Assembly: GCA_026874595.1 (NCBI GenBank)
Contig: CM049309.1
Span: 97,422,723-97,486,722 of the forward strand
Length of the DNA: 64,000 bases
Reading direction: 5' to 3'
Origin: Sipunculus nudus
Taxonomy: Eukaryota; Annelida; Sipuncula; Golfingiida; Sipunculidae
In this document: positions 59,101 through 64,000 of the stretch, piece after piece
Numbering within the stretch: the first letter of the stretch is position 1
Layout: each line of letters starts with the position of its first letter
Notes under the pieces: model-generated
Seen by the model: the letters and a program-made list of their open reading frames with translations, nothing else
Databases searched by the model: none
Told to the model about the DNA's origin: nothing
Translations under genes and position numbers: made by a program

Positions 59101-61881
59101 AAAAACGTTACAATTTGATAAAAGTGGTGCTGAAACACCTGATACTCGATAGCATTTCTTGGCCTATTCCCTTTGGCTCTGTGTACAAAATGGCTGTATA
59201 TCATTTCACCCACAGTGGTCAGAGACCATCTCTCCACAACTGCGTTTGCTTTTTCCCATCAGCCTCAATCGGAAGCAACTCTTCTGTGCAACAGCTATCT
59301 ATACAGTCGAAAACCTTGTCTGTACGTGTCCTTCTTTTACAGCAGGCCTAGGCGAAGCGGCGGTGCAAGAGGAGGAAACGCAATTGGACCCGAGCAAAGA
59401 AGGTAGTGATGTTGTTGCATATTTTCATGCCCATATTTCCCCGATTAATCATTTATTCTTAGTTTCCATGCCAAACTTTAAAAAATGAAAGAACAGGGTC
59501 GTGTAAAACTATTTAATGCAATGAATGGGAGAACCAAAGAATCCTTGTTACTCCATAACTAACACTCAGACTCTCTGTGACTTATCTGTATTTTTCGTAT
59601 TAAATTAACTTGTTGTGTAATGTGACTGCTTCTTCACATACATATAAGAAAATTAGAATTTAATGCAATTGTACAGTGAACATTTCATTAATATTTGCCC
59701 AGTTTGTCATACAATGTGCTTCACATGTTTATCCTGGACGCCTTTATAAATTAAAAACGTTACAATTTTATAAAAGTTGTGCTGACACACCTTATACTCG
59801 GTAGCATTCCTTGGCCTATTCCCTTTGGCACTGTGTACAAAATGGCTGTTAATCATTTCACAAACAGTGGTCAGAGACCATCTCTCCACAACTGCGTTTG
59901 CTTTTTCCCATCAGCCTCAATGGGAAGCAACTCTTCTGTGCAACAGCTATCTATACAGTCGAAAACCTTGTCAGTACATGTTCTTCTTTTACAGCAGGCC
60001 TATGCGAAGCGACGGTGCAAGAGGAGGAAACGCAATTGGAGCCGTGCAAAGAAGGTAGTGATGTTGTTGCATATTTTCATGCCCATATTTCCCAGATTAG
60101 TCATTTATTCTTAGTTTCCATGCAAAACTTTAAAAATATGAAAGAACAGGGTCGTGTAAAACTATTTAATGCAACGGATGGGATAACCAAAGAATCTATG
60201 TTACTCCACAAATAACATACGCACTCTCTGTGACTTATCTGAATTTTCGTATTAACTTAATTCGTTGTGTTATGTGACTGTTTCTTTACATACATATAAG
60301 AAAATTAGAATTTAATGCAATTATGCAGTGAGCATTTCATTAATATTTGCCCAGATTGTCATACAATGTGCTTCACAGGTTTATCCTGGACGTCTTTATA
60401 TATTAAAAACGTTACAATTTGATCAAAGTGGTGCTGAAACACCTGATACTCGATAGCATTCCTTGGCCAATTCCCTTTGGCACTGTGTACAAAATGGCTG
60501 TATATCATTTCACCCACAGTGGTCAGAGACCATCTCTCCACAACTGCGTTTGCCTTTTCCCATCAGCCTAAATGGGAAGCAACTCTTCTGTGCAGCCGCT
60601 ATCTCTACAGTAGCAAAACTTGTCTGTACATATCATTCTTTTACAGCAGACCAAGGGGAAGCGGCGGTCCAAGAGGAGGAAACGCAATTGGAGCCGTGCC
60701 AAGAAGGTAGGGATGCTGTTGCATATTCTCATTCCCATATTTCCCAGATTAGTCATTTATTCTTAGTTTCCATGCAAAACTTTAAAAATATGAAAGAACA
60801 GGGTCGTGTAAAACTATTTAAGTCATTGAATGGGATAACCAAAGAATCCTTGTTACTCCATAACTAACAGTCGGACTCTCTGTGACTTATCTTTTTATTT
60901 CGTATTAACTTAATCTGTTATGTCATGTGACTGTTTCATTATATACATATTAGAAAATTCACACTTATGCAAGTGTACAGGGAACTTTTCATTAATATTC
61001 ACCCAGATTGTCATACAATGTGCTCCACATATTTATCCTTGATGTCTTTATATATTAGAAAAATTTACAATTTAATAAAAGTTGTGCAGACACACCTTAT
61101 ACTCCATAGCATTCCTTGTACTATTCCTGTCACCCGCAATGCTGTTTCATATTCTCAGGCATGCATTTCCCAGTTTAAAGCTTCAATAAATAACACTCGG
61201 GTATCTGTAACATTTATTTATTTATTCGGTTTTACTGTATCTGTAGTGTAATGTTACTGATTCTTTACGCACACATAATATAATTAAAATTCATGCAAGG
61301 GTGCATTCAACTTTTCAGAAAAACACCAGATTTTCCCTCAATGTGCTCTGTTTTTTCCTGGATGTCTTTATATATTAGAAGAACAATAAAACAGGTGAAA
61401 CATGAACACCTTGATTATTAACAAAGGTGAAAATATGACTTCCTTTATCATCAACACAGATGAAAACATTATCTCCTTAATTATGATAAACACAGGTGAA
61501 AACGTGACTTATTTGATCATAAACATAAGTTACAACTTAACACTCCTTGATAATAAACAGTAGAAAACAATCTCCTTTACAATAAATAGAGGTGAAAATA
61601 TAAACGAGCTTGATATTAAACACAGGTGAAAAAAACGCTCTTTGATGATAACAAATGAAGGAGTAAACATAACCCCTTTGATCATAAACATAGGCGACAG
61701 CTTACAGGGTTATGGTTCAAAGATAAAGTGTTATAGTCCTAAACTTACATTGTTATGGTCCTAAACTAACAGTCTCATGGTTCTAAACCTAAGCTTAGAA
61801 TACTGTTGACAAATGTATGTAAATATGTGTGTATATTTAGGTATATATCTAAAAATATATGTATTTATATATGGTATATGA

Positions 61882-61929
<48 letters not shown>

Positions 61930-61969
61930 TGGCTGTGTAATGTCACTGTTATGGTCCTAAACGTACGTG

Positions 61970-62025
<56 letters not shown>

Positions 62026-64000
62026 GTGTGTATACAACATAACATGGGTATGTGTATGTATGTATGTATGTACGCATGTATGCATATATGTATGTATGTA
62101 TCACTGTAGGACGATGCGGACCCTGGCTGTTTAACTTCACTCTTATGGTTCTAAACTTAGTGTTATGTTGCTAAAGTTACGTTACGGTCCTAAACCTTGA
62201 GTGTTATGGTCTAAAACCTACGATATTATGGTCGCAAATTTACGTTGTCATGGTCCAAATCTTACCTTGTTTTGGTCCTAAACTTCAGCAGAATCTGGCT
62301 TTAACACAGCTCTTATGTGTGAAGCGACTCTTGTTTGGGGCCGCTATCTATACAATGCACAGGCTTGTCTGTAGATATCCTTCTCCACAACTTTGTTAAG
62401 CAAGTTTGGTGTCGTAGTCCATGTTTCACTTATTATTTTTGTTGGCAGGTGACAGGGGGCGCCGACGCCACAGGATTGGGGCTCGCAGAGGTTCAGGGGC
62501 CATGTGCCCTATATGCAAACAGCGTAAGAGCAACCTGAAAAGGCACATGAGATCGGTACACCCAGAAGTGAAGGTAGAAACAACACAACTGAGTAGCTGC
62601 AGTGTCGCTGGCTGCCCCTTCGTCGGCCAGCGACTAGACTCCCACCTCGTCACCGTGCACGGATTTAAGCGGGGCACAGATCTGCACAAACGCTATTTTA
62701 AGGTGCCAGCCTCACCCAACCTGTTACTGGAAGAGTTCCAGACGCACCTTACATCGTTCAGCGGCGGGGCCCGCTCTGACAAGTCCGCATTACAACACTC
62801 CTCCCAAGTTGAGAAGATGTTGAAGGATGTCAAAGATGTGCATCACTTTACAACATCCGGGCTCCAGGACTCCATGCAGTCTGGACACATTAAACATATC
62901 ATAGAAAATTCTCAGCCCGGGACCTTCAGGAGCTATATCCATTCCTTGCAGCTTTACACGAATTTCCTGACATTCCGTGTGCAAGAACAGGGTCCATTGT
63001 CCAACGTTACATCGGCATCTTTGAATGTTGTCCAAAATCTTCTAAAGAACTGGCTCAAGGCAACCTCGAAAAACTACTCTCAGAGGCAAGCTGAACTAAG
63101 GATTGAGGAACAGACTAAAATACCGACGGCCAAAGATATCGCCAACTACTTGACCAGCCCATACGCTAAACAGATGGAAGTGTATTTTAAAACTAAATCT
63201 GGACCCACTATCAAAATGCGAAACCATCTGCTTCTGCAGTTTCTGATCCACAACGCCACAAGGCCTAGCCCCATCATTAACATGACGGTTAAAGATTACC
63301 AAAATGCCAGTGTCCACGGCAACCGGAAAGTTATTCTGGTACGTAACACTCTTTTCTAACATTTAAAGTAGTCTCCATTTTAATCAACTTCGACGGAATA
63401 AAGAGTCTGGTTTACAATTCAAACTGCTTAATGTGGAACAAAGATGGTGAGTTGTACAATGTTTTGATGTGCCAGACAATTTTATCTATTTCTACCATAT
63501 CGTGTCATAATAAATTAGTAGTTGGGCAATTAAAGTAATTTTTTGTCAATTTTTCCGAAAAGTTGAAGAATCAATTCGAATAATGCTGTTCATGTGACCG
63601 TTGTAGCACTGTTGTTACATCTAGATAATAGTAGATATGGTATATATGTGGAAGACTTAGTCCCTACTCATCACGCCGACTTGTTCAAATTTATTTCGCC
63701 TGGGTTGTAGAAAGGTCAAACTTCACCATAATCAGGCCATAAAAAGTAAACCTTTAAACCCAATCACAAAATGTTACTAACAAACACTAATATGAACACT
63801 AAGCGCATAAAAAGGATGTTTGCCTTCATGTGACAGTTTCATAGAATCCGGATTCTATTTACAACAGTTACAAATTAATCAAGGTATAACATTTTGATGC
63901 CTGTATTTATAGGTTGCCAGGCACAAGACAACGGCTAGTTACGGCCCCTCCACGCTTGTTGTCGACACAAAACACTCAGACCAACTCGACGTCTGGGTCA
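47043..64000 (+). CDS. Multi-exon gene: tandem acidic exons plus C2H2 fingers and tyrosine-recombinase-like domain (3' end outside window)
   Basis: I assembled this gene from splice signals. About 20 exons read in one frame, and every internal junction before the large exon is phase 1, so exons can be added or skipped without frameshift. Exons 1-4 give an acidic N-terminus (starts 'MAEKDSPELDEEFWK'). Seven copies of an acidic exon (SQLSEASDDKD type) follow, then one unlike exon, eight copies of a second acidic exon (VQEEETQLEP type), then a large exon with two C2H2-like fingers and the first part of a tyrosine-recombinase-like fold. It continues in a further exon to the window edge. About 680 residues are visible. 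ATG at 47043 is chosen because it is the first ATG after the in-frame TGA at 46968, with a fair Kozak context. Crypton- or DIRS-type recombinases have repeatedly been domesticated in animals; catalytic completeness cannot be judged here. A nuclear DNA-binding role is inference. Confidence 0.65.
47294..47332 (+). CDS. Exon 2
   Basis: Acceptor 'tgttgcag', 39 nt, reads 'FRLEMFGQETMP' after the split codon, donor g|gtacgt. Phase 1-1. Confidence 0.65.
47637..47678 (+). CDS. Exon 3
   Basis: Acceptor 'catttacag', 42 nt, reads 'LPEELETPEVVQL' after the split codon, donor g|gtaggt. Phase 1-1. Confidence 0.65.
48018..48062 (+). CDS. Exon 4, Asp/Ser-rich
   Basis: Acceptor 'gcattacag', 45 nt, reads 'YGTDTGSSDDQDDS' after the split codon, donor g|gtgtgt. 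Phase 1-1. Confidence 0.65.
48339..48395 (+). CDS. Acidic exon type I, copy 1 (acceptor mutated)
   Basis: Reads 'EEDSQLSEASEDKDRNMS' with a good donor a|gtgagt, but the bases before it are 'ttcattcac', so the AG acceptor is lost. It is probably skipped. Confidence 0.5.
49113..49169 (+). CDS. Acidic exon type I, copy 2
   Basis: Acceptor 'ttcattcag', 57 nt, 'EEDSKLSAASEDKDRSMS', donor a|gtgagt. Confidence 0.7.
49860..49916 (+). CDS. Acidic exon type I, copy 3
   Basis: Acceptor 'ttctttcag', 57 nt, 'EEDSQLSEASDDKDRNMS', donor a|gtgagt. Confidence 0.7.
50071..50093 (+). pseudogene. Truncated type I exon relic
   Basis: Only the 3' end, 'gccaaagacagaaacatttc', with the donor 'gtgagt'. The 5' two-thirds and acceptor are missing. 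Confidence 0.7.
50795..50851 (+). CDS. Acidic exon type I, copy 4
   Basis: Acceptor 'ttcattcag', 57 nt, 'EEDSQLSEASDDKDINMS', donor a|gtgagt. Confidence 0.7.
51556..51615 (+). CDS. Acidic exon type I, copy 5 (60 nt)
   Basis: Acceptor 'ttcatttag', reads 'EEDGQLSAASDDKDLNIEC'. One codon longer than its sisters, so the frame is kept. Donor a|gtgagt. Confidence 0.7.
52355..52411 (+). CDS. Acidic exon type I, copy 6
   Basis: Acceptor 'ttcattcag', 57 nt, 'EEDSQLSEASDDKDMVMS', donor a|gtgagt. Confidence 0.7.
53126..53182 (+). CDS. Acidic exon type I, copy 7
   Basis: Acceptor 'ttcattcag', 57 nt, 'EEDSQLSEASDDTDKNMS', donor a|gtgagt. Confidence 0.7.
53760..53945. repeat. 51-bp minisatellite, left patch
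   Basis: About three units of 'gacatgttaactgggctttt' with 'agacaagtatcagtgaccgt'. Confidence 0.85.
53985..54415. repeat. Array of 'tatggtcctaaacttac' motifs
   Basis: About 18 irregular copies, including a duplicated 'gacagtgttaaggtcctcaa' segment (53988, 54085). Confidence 0.8.
54426..54481. repeat. (TA)n microsatellite
   Basis: TA run directly left of the larger 51-bp array. Confidence 0.95.
54528..54905. repeat. 51-bp minisatellite, seven units
   Basis: Period 51 = 17 codons, so both strands stay open ('LTVCTVTDTCLKALLTC' on minus, 'RQVSVTVQTVRHVNRAF' on plus). It lies in the intron between array I and the exon at 55664. No independent gene is called. Confidence 0.85.
54906..55663. other. 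AT-rich intron with GAGACCCATGGGTCTC palindrome
   Basis: The 16-bp perfect palindrome is at 55150-55165 after 'agctgagccac'. A partial echo, 'cagctgagcgacgtgaccca', is at about 55579-55600. No coding frame. Confidence 0.6.
55664..55744 (+). CDS. Exon between the arrays, unlike either type
   Basis: Acceptor 'tttgttgcag', 81 nt, reads 'TTIRLPSGQIFILKVPIDER' then 'EQDSSL', donor c|gtaggt. Phase 1-1, so it fits the gene frame. It is less acidic than its neighbours and single copy. The 75-aa frame around it is the exon plus read-through. Confidence 0.6.
56058..56175. repeat. (TA)n and poly-C tracts in intron
   Basis: (TA)n at about 56059-56114 and a C run at 56162-56174. Confidence 0.95.
56269..56325 (+). 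CDS. Acidic exon type II, copy 1
   Basis: Acceptor 'tttacaacag', 57 nt, 'QGEAVVQKEETQLEPCNK', donor g|gtattg. Lies 471 bp before copy 2, so its unit is shorter. Confidence 0.65.
56740..56796 (+). CDS. Acidic exon type II, copy 2 (subtype A)
   Basis: Acceptor 'tttacagcag', 57 nt, 'LGEAAVQEKETQLDPSKE', donor g|gtagtg. Confidence 0.7.
57391..57447 (+). CDS. Acidic exon type II, copy 3 (subtype B)
   Basis: 57 nt, 'LCEATVQEEETQLEPCKE', same splice signals. Confidence 0.7.
58043..58099 (+). CDS. Acidic exon type II, copy 4 (subtype A)
   Basis: 57 nt, same peptide as copy 2. Confidence 0.7.
58694..58750 (+). CDS. Acidic exon type II, copy 5 (subtype B)
   Basis: 57 nt, same peptide as copy 3. Confidence 0.7.
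59346..59402 (+). CDS. Acidic exon type II, copy 6 (subtype A)
   Basis: 57 nt, 'LGEAAVQEEETQLDPSKE', differing from copies 2 and 4 by K to E. Confidence 0.7.
59998..60054 (+). CDS. Acidic exon type II, copy 7 (subtype B)
   Basis: 57 nt, same peptide as copies 3 and 5. Confidence 0.7.
60650..60706 (+). CDS. Acidic exon type II, copy 8
   Basis: 57 nt, 'QGEAAVQEEETQLEPCQE', acceptor 'tttacagcag', donor g|gtaggg. Its first residues resemble copy 1 rather than subtypes A or B. Confidence 0.7.
60991..61385. repeat. Decayed exon-less units of array II
   Basis: 'attgtcatacaatgtgctcc' to 'agcattccttg' (60991-61115) matches a unit, then jumps past the exon to 'catattctcaggc..gcattt'. A second decayed left part spans about 61240-61385. 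The exon itself is missing in both. Confidence 0.75.
61386..61690. repeat. Degenerate minisatellite of about 40 bp
   Basis: Repeated 'aaacacaggtgaaaacatga' and 'cctttgatcataaaca' phrases, about eight diverged units. Confidence 0.75.
61735..62290. repeat. TA and TATG tracts with 'tatggtcctaaac' motifs
   Basis: (TA)n at about 61887-61922 and 61974-62018, (TATG)n at about 62048-62100, motifs on both sides. Intron sequence of the plus-strand gene. Confidence 0.85.
62313..62400 (+). repeat. Decayed half-unit of array II just before the large exon
   Basis: 'gaagcgactcttgtttgggg' and 'ccgctatctatacaatg', then 'cttgtctgtagatatccttc', follow the unit leading to exon copy 8 ('gaagcaactcttctgtgcag', 'ccgctatctctacagtag'). 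The acceptor is lost ('ctccacaacttt'). Confidence 0.7.
62449..63338 (+). CDS. Large exon: two C2H2-like fingers and N-terminal part of tyrosine-recombinase-like domain
   Basis: Acceptor 'ttgttggcag', 890 nt, entered in phase 1, left in phase 0 at ctg|gtacgt. A basic start ('GDRGRRRHRIGARRGSG') leads to finger 1, 'CPICKQRKSNLKRHMRSVH' (C-x2-C-x9-H-x4-H, from 62505), and finger 2, 'CSVAGCPFVGQRLDSHLVTV' (C-x4-C-x9-H-x4-H). About 110 residues of helical core-binding-like sequence follow, then 'MRNHLLLQFLIHNATRPSPI' and 'INMTVKDYQNASVHGNRKVI'. The latter fits the first catalytic box of tyrosine recombinases (Arg in 'ATRPS', then an 'xxLxxxD'-like turn). Such proteins occur in many invertebrates and derive from Crypton- or DIRS-type elements. 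The listed 'MFHLLFLLA' start is intron read-through. Confidence 0.75.
63339..63912 (+). other. Intron
   Basis: Begins gtacgt and ends 'atttatag'. No repeat or frame of note. Confidence 0.65.
63913..64000 (+). CDS. Next exon of the recombinase-like domain (cut by the window end)
   Basis: Acceptor 'tgtatttatag', phase 0. Reads 'VARHKTTASYGPSTLVVDTK' then 'HSDQLDVWV'. In this family 'V.RHKT' following 'KVIL' occupies the beta-hairpin with the catalytic lysine. The HxxR box and the tyrosine nucleophile would lie downstream, outside the window. Confidence 0.7.

Larger units (their letters stand above)
56340..60990 (+). repeat. Tandem array II: 652-bp units in 1303-bp dimers
   Basis: Exons are spaced 651, 652, 651, 652, 652 and 652 bp. 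Subtypes A and B alternate, and dimers (56740-58042, 58043-59345, 59346-60649) are almost identical to one another, while A and B differ more. Recurrent minus and plus frames (60-134 aa) within units are shadows. Confidence 0.95.

Noticed and set aside
56449-60867. Repeated 60-134 aa frames on both strands
   Set aside because: They overlap introns and the type II exons of the plus-strand gene, and recur because the 652-bp unit recurs.
1120-62290. 'taacggtcctaa'-like motif as an LSU rRNA or homing-endonuclease (I-CeuI type) site
   Set aside because: Only about ten bases resemble the rRNA core; no rRNA sequence surrounds any copy.
62335-62538. 67-aa frame overlapping the large exon
   Set aside because: Different frame from the finger-encoding exon and crosses its acceptor site.

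Overview
The window is animal nuclear DNA, probably from a marine invertebrate. A bivalve or other mollusc is my guess and rests on style only. The evidence for a metazoan is a spliced gene with GT-AG introns, fragments of strawberry-notch, BTB and Kelch proteins, a TTAGGG-type array, and very many TA, CT, TATG and TG microsatellites. No bacterial gene, operon, rRNA, tRNA or CRISPR was seen. Most of the listed open frames are shadows of tandem repeats. Layout: (1) 1-6.4 kb holds dispersed repeats, TA tracts, a palindrome cluster and a duplicated segment shared with 17.3-17.8 kb. (2) 4.0-16.8 kb is a graveyard of minus-strand gene fragments: strawberry-notch helicase, Kelch repeat, BTB domain, coiled coil, and a gag-like ORF of tyrosine-recombinase retroelement type. 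All except the gag-like ORF are interrupted. A block of about 1.7 kb occurs twice (9731-11400 and 15040-16765), and strawberry-notch sequence abuts Kelch sequence in every copy. (3) 16.8-32.2 kb is almost entirely repeats: TA-rich units, an 18-bp minisatellite in both orientations, an interstitial (TTAGGG)n array of about 615 bp between inverted copies of another element, and local duplications. (4) 32.2-45.6 kb is a satellite of about 168 bp per unit with higher-order structure, broken by five roughly 200-bp spacers that contain short TTAGGG runs, and by one non-satellite block at 34.35-35.43 kb. (5) 47.0-64.0 kb is the one intact-looking gene, on the plus strand and running off the right end. 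Short acidic exons, nearly all of 57 nt and all in phase 1-1, were multiplied in two tandem arrays: seven exons in units of about 770 bp, then eight exons in units of about 652 bp that alternate as 1303-bp dimers. They feed a large exon with two C2H2-like fingers and the start of a tyrosine-recombinase-like (Crypton/DIRS-type) domain. The predicted protein in the window is about 680 residues. This exon-multiplied, domesticated-recombinase-like gene is the main candidate for something not previously described. Family names come from reading translations by eye; no database search was run.
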